From contig DXGW01000044.1 in NCBI GenBank assembly GCA_019113665.1, forward strand, positions 1 to 17,827: a DNA stretch of 17,827 bases, given 5' to 3'. Positions within the stretch are counted from its first letter, which is position 1. Each line of letters begins with the position of its first letter. The notes below the pieces were generated by a model that did not search any database, was not told where the DNA came from, and saw only the letters and a list, made by a program, of their open reading frames with translations. Positions 1-7,304 of this stretch are shown piece by piece. A program made the translations under genes and the position numbers. Source of the stretch: Candidatus Alistipes excrementipullorum. Lineage in GTDB: Bacteria; Bacteroidota; Bacteroidia; Bacteroidales; Rikenellaceae.

Positions 1-1206
1 ATCGACGAGCTTTGCCGTGCCATACTCGTGGCCAAGTTCCGGTTGGGACTTTTCGACGACCCTTACCGTTACGGAAACGGTCGCTACAAGACCGAACTCT
101 ACCGTCCCGAGAATATGGAGATTGCACGTGACGTGACACGCAAGTCGATGGTGCTTCTCCGCAACGAGAACGGTCTGCTGCCGTTGAAAGGCAACGAGCG
201 GATAGCCCTCATAGGCCCGTTCGGCGATTCGGGCCATGAGATGCTCGGGGCATGGAGCGCCTCCGGAGACGGTAAGCGCACCATTACCTTTTTCAAGGGC
301 CTGCAGGAGCGTTTCGGCAGCGACAATGTCGTGTGTGTCGAGGGCTGCAAGCCTCTAAAGGCCATAAAGGGAGGTATTGATGCGGCTGTTGCCGCAGCGA
401 ATGGTGCAGATGTGGTTCTGCTGACGCTGGGTTTGCCCAATTCGTGCAGCGGCGAGGCTGCAAGCCTTACCTCGATAGAGATCCCGCAGCCGCAGCTCGA
501 ACTGCTCGACGCCGTTGTTGCTACGGGCAAGCCGGTTGCCATATTGCTGGTGACGGGCCGTCCGATGGATATCACCGACGAGGTTGCCAAGGTCGATGCC
601 GTGCTTGTAACGTGGCATGCCGGAACGATGGCCGGAGCGGCTTTGGCTGATGTCGTGTCGGGCGATTTCAATCCTTCGGGACGTCTGACCATGACCTTCC
701 CGCTGACGATCGGGCAGGTGCCCATACACTACTCGATGAAGAGTACGGGACGTCCGATGCCGTCGCCCGATGCGCGTGAGAAGTATCTGTCGCGCTACAA
801 GTTTACACCCAACGAACCGCTCTATTGCTTCGGTTACGGGTTGAGCTATACGACATTCGACTACTCCGACCTGAAGGTGCTTACTCCCGAGGTGGCTCTC
901 GGCGAGCCTGTACGTGTGAGTGTCAAGGTTACCAACAGCGGCAAACGCGACGGCGATGAGGTCGTTCAGCTCTACCTGCGCGACCTGGTGGCATCGACTA
1001 CACGTCCAGTGCGCGAGCTGAAAGGCTTCCGCAAGGTGTCGCTCAAGGCCGGCGAATCGAAGGTCGTGGAGTTCACCATACAACCCGAAGATATGGCTTT
1101 CTGCCGTGCCGACATGAAGTTCGCGCAGGAACCCGGTGACTTCCATGTTTGGATAGGCCACGATTCCAATGCCGATCTGCAAGGCGGCTTTACAGTAAAA
1201 GAATAG
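1..1206 (+). CDS. bglX: Family 3 glycoside hydrolase (beta-glucosidase type), C-terminal part, 5' end outside window
   Basis: The reading frame is open from the first base and gives 401 residues, so this is the 3' part of a gene of roughly 750 codons. GH3 enzymes release terminal sugars, usually beta-glucose, from oligosaccharides, often in the periplasm of Bacteroidota. The visible part starts at the end of the N-terminal TIM barrel (LGLFDDPYRYG) and continues through the alpha/beta GH3_C domain (KSMVLLRNENGLLPL, then CSGEAAS at about bases 445-465). By family analogy the Glu of that GEAAS motif is the candidate acid/base. A C-terminal fibronectin III-like domain follows (EVVQLYLRD, RELKGF, about bases 885-1195). 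The catalytic Asp nucleophile and any signal peptide lie upstream and cannot be seen. The gene symbol is by resemblance to BglX. The substrate is not determinable, since xylosidases share this layout. Confidence 0.9.
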   Translation: MDELCRAILVAKFRLGLFDDPYRYGNGRYKTELYRPENMEIARDVTRKSMVLLRNENGLLPLKGNERIALIGPFGDSGHEMLGAWSASGDGKRTITFFKGLQERFGSDNVVCVEGCKPLKAIKGGIDAAVAAANGADVVLLTLGLPNSCSGEAASLTSIEIPQPQLELLDAVVATGKPVAILLVTGRPMDITDEVAKVDAVLVTWHAGTMAGAALADVVSGDFNPSGRLTMTFPLTIGQVPIHYSMKSTGRPMPSPDAREKYLSRYKFTPNEPLYCFGYGLSYTTFDYSDLKVLTPEVALGEPVRVSVKVTNSGKRDGDEVVQLYLRDLVASTTRPVRELKGFRKVSLKAGESKVVEFTIQPEDMAFCRADMKFAQEPGDFHVWIGHDSNADLQGGFTVKE

Positions 1207-1222
1207 CGCCTCATTCGATAAT

Positions 1223-1258
1223 GAAACGGGCCGCATCGTCAAAGATGCGGCCCGTTTC
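1223..1258. terminator. Perfect 15-bp hairpin between convergent genes
   Basis: Arms GAAACGGGCCGCATC (1223-1237) and GATGCGGCCCGTTTC (1244-1258) are perfectly complementary around a 6-base loop. The hairpin sits 16 bases after the GH3 stop and 15 bases from the mqnC stop, so it can serve both converging transcripts. Neither side has a long T-run; only the short GTTTC end of each arm is U-rich. I read it as a bidirectional terminator or 3'-end-stabilising hairpin. Confidence 0.75.
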
Positions 1259-1273
1259 CGCTTTAGGGCGAAA

Positions 1274-2371
1274 CTATACGGGCCACTGCCTGTATTCGTA
1301 GAGCTGGTTGCGCAGACGCGGTGTGAACCCGGCCTCGCGTATGGCCTGCTGTATGCCTTCGGCGTCGAATGTGTTGTGCGCGCCGGCCGAAGCCACAACG
1401 TTCTCCTCGATCATGATCGACCCCATGTCGTTGGCACCGCTGTGCAGTGCTATCTGCGCCGTTGCCTTGCCGACGGTGAGCCACGATGCCTGTATGTTGC
1501 GTATGTTGCATAGCAGGAGCCGGCTGACGGCTATTATGCGTATGTATTCGAGCGGCGAGAAATGCGTGACGACACCTTCCTGTTCGAGACGGGTTCCCGT
1601 CGAGCGGAATATCCACGGTATGAAAGCTATAAAACCGTAGTTGCCTTCGGGATATCGGGCCTGAAGGTCGCGTATGCGCAGCAGGTGGTCGACCCTCTGG
1701 TGAGGCGTTTCGACATGGCCGTACATCATAGTCGCCGAGGTGGGCAGGTTCAGCAGGTGAGCCTCGTGCATTACTTCAAGCCACTCGTCCACGCCCGGCT
1801 TGGCCGGTGATATGCGTTTGCGGACGTCGGGGTCGAGTATCTCGGCTCCGGCTCCTGGCAGGGAGTCGAGACCTGCGGCCATGAGCCTCTGCAGGGTCTG
1901 CATGGTCGGGAGCGAACTTATGCGTGCGATGTGGGCTACCTCTGGTGCCCCGAGCGCATGCAGCCGGAGCGTAGGGTAGCGGCGCTTCAGTTCGCGGAAC
2001 AGCTCTTCGTAAAATTCTATTCCCAACTGCGGGTGCAGGCCGCCCTGTATCAGGAGCTGGTCGCCGCCGAGCCGCAATGTCTGGTCGATCTTCTCGCAGT
2101 ACTGTTCTATGGTCGTTATGAATGCACGCTCGGTCTGGTGCGGTTTGCAGTGGAAATTGCAGAACTTGCACCCCGATATGCAGACATTGGTTATGTTGAC
2201 GTTGCGGTCTATCTGCCATGTCACTGCCGAGGGGTCGTCGACCGTCTGTCGGCGGAGACGGTCTGCCGTTTCGGCCAGCTCCGGCAGCGGCGCATCGTAG
2301 AGCGCGTAGGCCTCCTCGCGGCTCAGCGGCTCGCGGTCGAGGCACTTTTCGTACAGGTCGTGCAGTTTCAC
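1274..2371 (-). CDS. mqnC: Cyclic dehypoxanthinyl futalosine synthase (radical SAM), menaquinone biosynthesis
   Basis: This 365-residue radical SAM enzyme should convert dehypoxanthine futalosine to its cyclic form in the futalosine route to menaquinone, in the cytoplasm. The [4Fe-4S] motif CISGCKFC gives Cys64, Cys68 and Cys71 (CX3CX2C). Family-typical stretches follow: LIQGGLHP, GLDSLPGAGAEI, TSATMMYGHVET, NIQASWLTVGK and GSIMIEENVV. The IMIEENVV ending fits MqnC better than the sister enzyme MqnE. CofH/FbiC proteins of F420 synthesis are related but less likely here. The start is GTG at 2371, which overlaps the RNase R stop as GTGA, so it is the last gene of the overlapping operon and probably translationally coupled. 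No other mqn gene is in the window. Its presence implies a futalosine rather than a classical men pathway. Confidence 0.88.
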   Translation of the reverse strand: MKLHDLYEKCLDREPLSREEAYALYDAPLPELAETADRLRRQTVDDPSAVTWQIDRNVNITNVCISGCKFCNFHCKPHQTERAFITTIEQYCEKIDQTLRLGGDQLLIQGGLHPQLGIEFYEELFRELKRRYPTLRLHALGAPEVAHIARISSLPTMQTLQRLMAAGLDSLPGAGAEILDPDVRKRISPAKPGVDEWLEVMHEAHLLNLPTSATMMYGHVETPHQRVDHLLRIRDLQARYPEGNYGFIAFIPWIFRSTGTRLEQEGVVTHFSPLEYIRIIAVSRLLLCNIRNIQASWLTVGKATAQIALHSGANDMGSIMIEENVVASAGAHNTFDAEGIQQAIREAGFTPRLRNQLYEYRQWPV

Positions 2372-4503
2372 TTTCCGTTCACAAGTTCGAAGTCGAGGGT
2401 GCGCCGGCGCAGGTCGGTCGCCTTGACGCGTACGCGCACCTTGTCACCCAATGTATAGACCTTGCCTGTCGATGTACCGTAGACTTCGTATCGCTCCTCG
2501 TCGAAACGGTAGAAGTCGCCGTCGATGTCGCGCAGGTGTACCATGCCTTCGATGATCGAGTCTTCGAGTTCGACATATATGCCCCATTCGCTGAGACCCG
2601 ATATATGGCCGTCGAAGACCTCGTTGCTGTGGCCCTGCATGTACTCCACCATCTTGTACTTTATCGATGCGCGTTCGGCTTCGGCCGCTATCACTTCGCG
2701 TTCCGAAGCGTGCTCGCACTGCGCTTCGAGTGCGACCTTGTCCACCGATCCCTTGCCGTCGAGATAGCGTGCCAGCAGGCGGTGTACCATCATGTCGGGA
2801 TAGCGGCGTATGGGTGACGTGAAGTGCGTGTAGTAGGGGAACGCAAGTCCGTAGTGCCCGATGTTGTCGGTCGAGTACATGGCCTTTGCCATCGACCGTA
2901 TGGCCAGCGTCGACACTGCATTCTCTTCTGGCTTGCCCTTGACCTTGCCCAGCAGCCTGTTCATCTCGCGGGCTATGGCCTTGCCCTTGTTGGCCTTGAA
3001 TATGAGACCGAAACGCAGAATGAACGTGCGGAACTTGTCGAGTTTCTCGGAGTCCGGTTTGTCGTGTATTCGGTAGACCATCGTGCGTTTGTGCCCGCTC
3101 TTGCCCTTGGCGCAGAACTGCGCGACGTGCTTGTTGGCCAGCAGCATGAACTCCTCGATAAGATGGTTGGCCTCCTTCTGTTCCTTGAAGTATATTCCGG
3201 TCGGTTTGCCGTCGGGATCGAGCGTGAATTTGGCTTCGCGGCGGTCGAAAAGCAGGGCTCCGTTGCTGATGCGGGCCTCGCGCAGACCCTTGGCCAGCCG
3301 GTTGAGTGTGAGTATCTCCTCGGCGAGGTCTCCCTTGCCCGTCTCGATGACGCTCTGCGCTTCGGCATAGGTGAAACGGCGGTCCGAGAGAATCACCGTG
3401 CGGCCGAACCACTCGCCGGTAATGTCGAGGTTATCCTTGATGTTGAATATCGCCGAGAAGCAGAGTTTCTCCTCGTGCGGGCGCAGCGAGCAGAGCTCGT
3501 TCGACAGACGCTCGGGCAGCATCGGCACCGTCCGGTCGACGAGATACACCGATGTTCCGCGCTCCTGTGCCTCATTGTCGAGGATCGAACCGGGACGTAC
3601 GTAGTGCGTCACGTCGGCGATGTGTACGCCGACCTCCCACGTGTCGTCGTTCAGCCGGCGGATCGATAGTGCATCGTCGAAGTCCTTTGCATCGGCCGGG
3701 TCGATCGTGAAGGTCGTGACGCTGCGCATGTCGCGCCTTTCGGCATAATCCTTCTCGGTTATCTCGCCCGGAATGCGCTCGGCGGCACGCTCTACCTCCT
3801 CGTCGAACTTGTACGGGAGGTCGTATTCGGCCAATATTGCATGCATTTCGGTGTCGTTGTTGCCTTCGTCACCCAGAACGTCTGCAAGTACGCCCGTAGG
3901 CCATTTGTCTTCGGCAGACCACTCCTCCACGTGTACGACCACCTTTTTACCCGATTCGAGGTCGGGATATTTGTGCCGCGAAAGGTAGATGTCAACCGGT
4001 ATGCGGCGGGAGTCGGTGTGGACCAGAACCGTATTCTTCGACATGACCTCCGTCGTGCCGATGTATGAACGGTTGCTGCGCTCGATTATGCGTATTATCT
4101 CGCCTTCGGGCGACCCTTTGCGCGAGTGGCGCGTTATGATCAGTTCCACGCGGTCGCCGTCGAGTGCGTGTCCGGAATTGCGGGGGTCGACGAAGATGTC
4201 GCTGTCGAGCCCTTCGACCGTTACGAACAGTACACCTGATGCCGTCATCGACACGATACCTTCATAATGAGGCATAAGGTTGCGGCTCAGGTGGTATTTG
4301 CGGTGGCTTACGCAGATCGTACCCTCCTCTTCGAGACGTTCGAGTATGGCCCTGGTCATCTCGCGCCCCTGTGCGTCGGCTCCTCCCGATGCTGCTGCCA
4401 GATGCTTGAGCGAAAAGCTCTTGTCCGGCATCTCGTTGAACATTCGTACGATGAACGATGCCCGTTCATCGAATGTTATGCTGTTATTCTTTTTCCTTCC
4501 CAT
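2368..4503 (-). CDS. rnr: Ribonuclease R (RNB-family 3'-5' exoribonuclease)
   Basis: A 711-residue processive hydrolytic 3'-5' exoribonuclease that degrades structured RNA and takes part in RNA quality control. In order: an N-terminal winged-helix-like segment (about 10-75), cold-shock/OB domains (about 80-230), the RNB catalytic domain (about 255-590) and a C-terminal S1 domain (about 628-708, GHISGLSEWGIYVELED). The active-site motif TIDPADAKDFDDALSI places the metal-binding aspartates at Asp268, Asp274, Asp276 and Asp277. Also seen are HIADVTHYV and the GLAFPYYTHFTSPIRRYPD block. It is about 100 residues shorter than E. coli RNase R and lacks a long basic C-terminal tail. Its first 20 bases overlap the end of the upstream M20 gene, and its stop overlaps the mqnC start. 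Both overlaps suggest one polycistronic mRNA. Confidence 0.95.
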   Translation of the reverse strand: MGRKKNNSITFDERASFIVRMFNEMPDKSFSLKHLAAASGGADAQGREMTRAILERLEEEGTICVSHRKYHLSRNLMPHYEGIVSMTASGVLFVTVEGLDSDIFVDPRNSGHALDGDRVELIITRHSRKGSPEGEIIRIIERSNRSYIGTTEVMSKNTVLVHTDSRRIPVDIYLSRHKYPDLESGKKVVVHVEEWSAEDKWPTGVLADVLGDEGNNDTEMHAILAEYDLPYKFDEEVERAAERIPGEITEKDYAERRDMRSVTTFTIDPADAKDFDDALSIRRLNDDTWEVGVHIADVTHYVRPGSILDNEAQERGTSVYLVDRTVPMLPERLSNELCSLRPHEEKLCFSAIFNIKDNLDITGEWFGRTVILSDRRFTYAEAQSVIETGKGDLAEEILTLNRLAKGLREARISNGALLFDRREAKFTLDPDGKPTGIYFKEQKEANHLIEEFMLLANKHVAQFCAKGKSGHKRTMVYRIHDKPDSEKLDKFRTFILRFGLIFKANKGKAIAREMNRLLGKVKGKPEENAVSTLAIRSMAKAMYSTDNIGHYGLAFPYYTHFTSPIRRYPDMMVHRLLARYLDGKGSVDKVALEAQCEHASEREVIAAEAERASIKYKMVEYMQGHSNEVFDGHISGLSEWGIYVELEDSIIEGMVHLRDIDGDFYRFDEERYEVYGTSTGKVYTLGDKVRVRVKATDLRRRTLDFELVNGK

Positions 4504-5596
4504 TTTCGAGTATGGTTCTTGTCAATAGATTCATGAATTCAATGCCATATCCTATGGCGCGCTCGTCGGGGTTGAACATGGGCGTGTGGGTGGCACCCGT
4601 GCCGCCGGTCCCCAGACGGTAGAACAATGACGGATATACGCCGCAGTAGTAGCCGAAATCTTCGGCCGTGGTACGCAGTGGAAGATCCACTGCATTGAAC
4701 CTTTCGGCCGCTATGTTGCGGGCTGTTGCCGTCAGCGTTGCATCGTTCACGACACAAGGGTATCCGCGGCGTATGTCCGCATCGACCGTGACACCGTATT
4801 TCGTTCCCGTTTCGGCCGCAGCTTCTGCCATCTGACGCTTTATGCCCTCGCGCAGCCCCTCGTCGAAGGTGCGCATCGTCCCCTCCAGTCTTACGGTGTC
4901 GGGTATGACGTTGGTCGCTCCGTCGGCCACGACGCGCCCTATCGAGACGACGCTCTCCTCCGAATTCATCGCCGTGAACCGCAGTATCAGCTCTGCGGCG
5001 GCGGTTACGGGGTCCTTTATCAGCTGGCGCATGGCGGCGTGGCCGCCCTTGCCGTGAACGGTGATATGCAACTCGTCATTCGAGGCCATGTATTTGCCGG
5101 CCCTGAATCCGAATGTACCCACCTCAAGTTGCGGCTCGACGTGCTCGCCGATGACAGCTGCGACGTTGTATCCTTCGAACGGTTTCTCGGCGAGAACGAG
5201 CGATGCCCCGCCCGGGACCAGCTCCTCGCCCGGCTGGAAGAGCCCGAATACTGTGCCGTCGAAATCCCCTTTCGCCTTCAGCCGCTGCAGCACGCCGAAG
5301 AGTACGGCGGCATGCATGTCATGCCCGCAGGCGTGCATGACACCCTCGTTGCGCGAGCGCCAGGCCACGTCGGCAGCCTCGTGTATGGGCAGTGCGTCGA
5401 TGTCGGCACGCAGGACGACGGCGCGGCGTGTGTCGCCACGGCCCTCGATGCGGGCCAGAATGCCGGTGCCGGCAATGCTGCGGCTCTCTATGCCGAGAGC
5501 CGAAAGCTGTTCGGCGATGAAGCGTGCGGTCTTCTCCTCCTTGAACGACAGTTCGGGGAACGCATGCAGGTGGCGGCGGAATTCGACAGGTGTCAT
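4484..5596 (-). CDS. M20 family metallo-amidohydrolase (N-acyl amino acid / hippurate hydrolase type)
   Basis: A 370-residue di-metal amidohydrolase of the M20D group, which removes acyl groups from N-acylated amino acids or related amides. Visible motifs are RRHLHAFPELSFKEEKTA (7-24), LRADIDALPI (62-71), MHACGHDMHAA (Cys90 and His92 as ligands), FQPGEE (Glu124-Glu125, including the general base), GEHV (His152) and THTPMF (His337). The lid/dimerisation domain lies at about 170-290. No signal peptide is visible, so it is probably cytoplasmic. The ATG start overlaps the stop of the upstream methyltransferase gene as ATGA. The stop lies 20 bases inside rnr in another frame. The exact substrate (hippurate, N-acetyl-amino acids, indole-3-acetyl conjugates, diaminopimelate precursors) cannot be assigned, so I give no gene symbol. 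Confidence 0.9.
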   Translation of the reverse strand: MTPVEFRRHLHAFPELSFKEEKTARFIAEQLSALGIESRSIAGTGILARIEGRGDTRRAVVLRADIDALPIHEAADVAWRSRNEGVMHACGHDMHAAVLFGVLQRLKAKGDFDGTVFGLFQPGEELVPGGASLVLAEKPFEGYNVAAVIGEHVEPQLEVGTFGFRAGKYMASNDELHITVHGKGGHAAMRQLIKDPVTAAAELILRFTAMNSEESVVSIGRVVADGATNVIPDTVRLEGTMRTFDEGLREGIKRQMAEAAAETGTKYGVTVDADIRRGYPCVVNDATLTATARNIAAERFNAVDLPLRTTAEDFGYYCGVYPSLFYRLGTGGTGATHTPMFNPDERAIGYGIEFMNLLTRTILENGKEKE

Positions 5597-6408
5597 AAGT
5601 CTCTTTTCTTGTTTTTGGTCATGGTTCGCGGGGTGTATCTCCCGACGATGCCGTTAAGGGCCGATATGTATTCGGGCGTGGTCCCGCAGCACCCGCCGAC
5701 ACAGTCGGCCAGCCCGCGTTCGAGGTATTCCGACACGACTGCGGCAAATGCCGCCGGAGTTACGGGATAACGGCCGTCCCGGTCGGGCAGTCCGGCGCTC
5801 GGATAGGCCATGATGCGCATGTCCGACATTCCGGCAAGCTCCTCAAGCGGCTTCAGGAGCGATTCCGGCCCGAACGAACAGTTGAAACCGGCCGCGAGAG
5901 GTTCGAAACCCCTGACTGCACTGTAAAAATCGGCGATCGTTTCGCCCGATGGCAGCACACTCTCGCGTGTAAGCGTTGCAGAGACCATTACGGGAACCCG
6001 AATGCCGCGGCGCGCCGTTATGGACGCAAGCGTTTCGAGGCTTCCGACAAGGGCCTTTACAGATGTGGCCGTTTCGAAAATTATGCCGTCGATGCCGCCG
6101 TCGAGCAGCCCCTCCACATGTTCCGGCACGTTGCTGCCGGAAGGATATACCGCCCCGAAGGCGAACCTCGGTCTGCCGGGATTCATGGCGGTGTGCCTTT
6201 CGGCTGCCGCGCGGGCCGTGCGGGCTGCTTCTGCGGCACCATCATGGCTCGATGCGGCGATGTCGGTCTCGATGATGTCGGCACCGGCACGCAGGTATGC
6301 CTCGTGGATCTCGTCCGCCGTAAATCCGTTCATGGCCATTGTGCCGAACCCTCCGTCAAGCAGGAGCACACGGCCGTCGGATACATCGTATATGGATTTG
6401 CCCGTCAC
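5593..6408 (-). CDS. Stand-alone homocysteine S-methyltransferase domain protein (MetH N-terminal-like)
   Basis: A 271-residue homocysteine-binding TIM-barrel protein resembling the first domain of cobalamin-dependent methionine synthase. The three zinc/homocysteine-thiol cysteines are present: Cys177 (GFNCSFGPE) and Cys240-Cys241 (GGCCGTTPE). Other landmarks are LLLDGGFGTM (15-24), GADIIET (42-48), GIIFET (108-113), VMVSATLT (141-148) and YPSAGLPDRDGRYP (202-215). The start is a GTG at 6408 that overlaps the cyclotransferase stop as GTGA. The longer open frame upstream of it is only the shadow of that neighbour. The folate, cobalamin and activation domains of MetH are absent, and the N-terminal half is shorter than the MetH domain. 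It may work with separate B12/folate proteins or use another methyl donor such as S-methylmethionine. It belongs to the methionine/SAM cycle by inference. Confidence 0.85.
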   Translation of the reverse strand: MTGKSIYDVSDGRVLLLDGGFGTMAMNGFTADEIHEAYLRAGADIIETDIAASSHDGAAEAARTARAAAERHTAMNPGRPRFAFGAVYPSGSNVPEHVEGLLDGGIDGIIFETATSVKALVGSLETLASITARRGIRVPVMVSATLTRESVLPSGETIADFYSAVRGFEPLAAGFNCSFGPESLLKPLEELAGMSDMRIMAYPSAGLPDRDGRYPVTPAAFAAVVSEYLERGLADCVGGCCGTTPEYISALNGIVGRYTPRTMTKNKKRDL

Positions 6409-7196
6409 TGTTCGACCAGCTCTATCTCGAATAGTTTGCTCCAGTTCTTGCCCGTTACGAATATGCGTTTGCCCGCGGCATCGTAGGCTATTCCGTTCAG
6501 TACGTCGGTCTCGGGACCGGTTTCGCTCTCGGGCAGTATGCCCGTGAGGTCGATTACGCCCTCGACGCACCCGCTTGCCGGGTCGATTATGACTATCTGG
6601 TCCGTGGTGTAGACGTTGGCCCATATCTTGCCGTCGATCCACTCCAGTTCGTTGAGGTAGTTCACCGGTTCGCCGCGGAACGTGACCGCGATCGTCGCCT
6701 CGCGCTTGAACGTCTCGGGATTCATGCGGTATATGTTCGACGATCCGTTCGACATGTAGAGCTTTTCGCCGTCGGTAGTCAGCCCCCAGCCCTCGCCCGT
6801 GTACCGCATGTCGCGCAGTTTCTCGCCAGACGAGACATCGTAGACGTGGGCTATGTTGTTGGTCCATGTAAGCTGGTATATCTTGCCGTCGAGCAGTGTT
6901 ATGCCTTCGCCGAATTCGGAATAGGGGAGTTCGGCGACGACTGTGGCCCGTCCCGTTTCGAGATCTATGCGCTGCAGCCTCGACTCGCCGTGCTGGCCCG
7001 TTCCTTCCCACATCGTGCCGTCGGCGTATTGCAATCCCTGCGTGTAGCTTGTCGTCAGATGCGGGTGCTCGGCAACTACCCTGTACGAGTAGAAACGCGG
7101 CTCGGCGGTGTGAACCGTCTGCTTCGCGGAACTGCTTCTGCCGCTGCAGCCGAAGAACGAAACCGCAAGTAAAAGTATGGTGGTAAAACTTCTCAT
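6405..7196 (-). CDS. Glutaminyl cyclotransferase (plant/bacterial type I beta-propeller), probable lipoprotein
   Basis: A 263-residue protein of the glutamine cyclotransferase family, which cyclises N-terminal glutamine to pyroglutamate on exported proteins. Bacteroidota remove signal peptides to expose N-terminal Gln, so an envelope location fits. Residues 1-16 form a hydrophobic signal ending in SFFGC, a loose lipobox with Cys17. The mature part carries family motifs YTQGL (51-55), EGTGQHGES, LPYSEFGEGITLL, GEGWGLTTDG, PVNYLNELEWIDGKIWANVY and TDVLNGIAYD, consistent with a five-bladed propeller. It is the first gene of the five-gene overlapping operon. A promoter -10-like element lies only 10-17 bases upstream of the ATG, which would give a very short leader. 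The family assignment is firm, the lipoprotein status less so. Confidence 0.88.
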   Translation of the reverse strand: MRSFTTILLLAVSFFGCSGRSSSAKQTVHTAEPRFYSYRVVAEHPHLTTSYTQGLQYADGTMWEGTGQHGESRLQRIDLETGRATVVAELPYSEFGEGITLLDGKIYQLTWTNNIAHVYDVSSGEKLRDMRYTGEGWGLTTDGEKLYMSNGSSNIYRMNPETFKREATIAVTFRGEPVNYLNELEWIDGKIWANVYTTDQIVIIDPASGCVEGVIDLTGILPESETGPETDVLNGIAYDAAGKRIFVTGKNWSKLFEIELVEQ

Positions 7197-7205
7197 ATCT
7201 ACCTA

Positions 7206-7213
7206 CAAAGGTA
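7206..7213 (-). promoter_or_regulatory. Candidate -7 element for the cyclotransferase-to-mqnC operon
   Basis: On the minus strand, positions 7213 to 7206 read TACCTTTG, matching the Bacteroidota TAnnTTTG consensus. No TTTG lies about 20 bases upstream; that region is simply AT-rich. Transcription from here would start about 3-6 bases before the ATG at 7196, so the mRNA would be nearly leaderless. Confidence 0.5.
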
Positions 7214-7231
7214 ACATTATAATTCGTTATA

Positions 7232-7263
7232 TTTGTAATATGCGAATTAAATTTCTATCTTTG
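7232..7263 (+). promoter_or_regulatory. Promoter of tig (Bacteroidota primary-sigma type)
   Basis: A -33 element TTTG (7232-7235) and a -7 element TATCTTTG (7256-7263) are separated by exactly 20 bases, a full match to the TTTG-N19-21-TAnnTTTG consensus. The expected start is near 7268-7270, giving a leader of about 35 bases before tig. It is divergent from the operon promoter on the other strand. Confidence 0.85.
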
Positions 7264-7304
7264 CGCACCCGTATCGAGAGTAAATAAAGGACAAATATAC
7301 AGTT

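Noticed and set aside
6409..7011. Upstream extension of the methyltransferase frame to 472 codons
   Set aside because: The extra residues are an Arg-rich out-of-frame reading of the cyclotransferase gene. The GTG at 6408 directly precedes the conserved domain.
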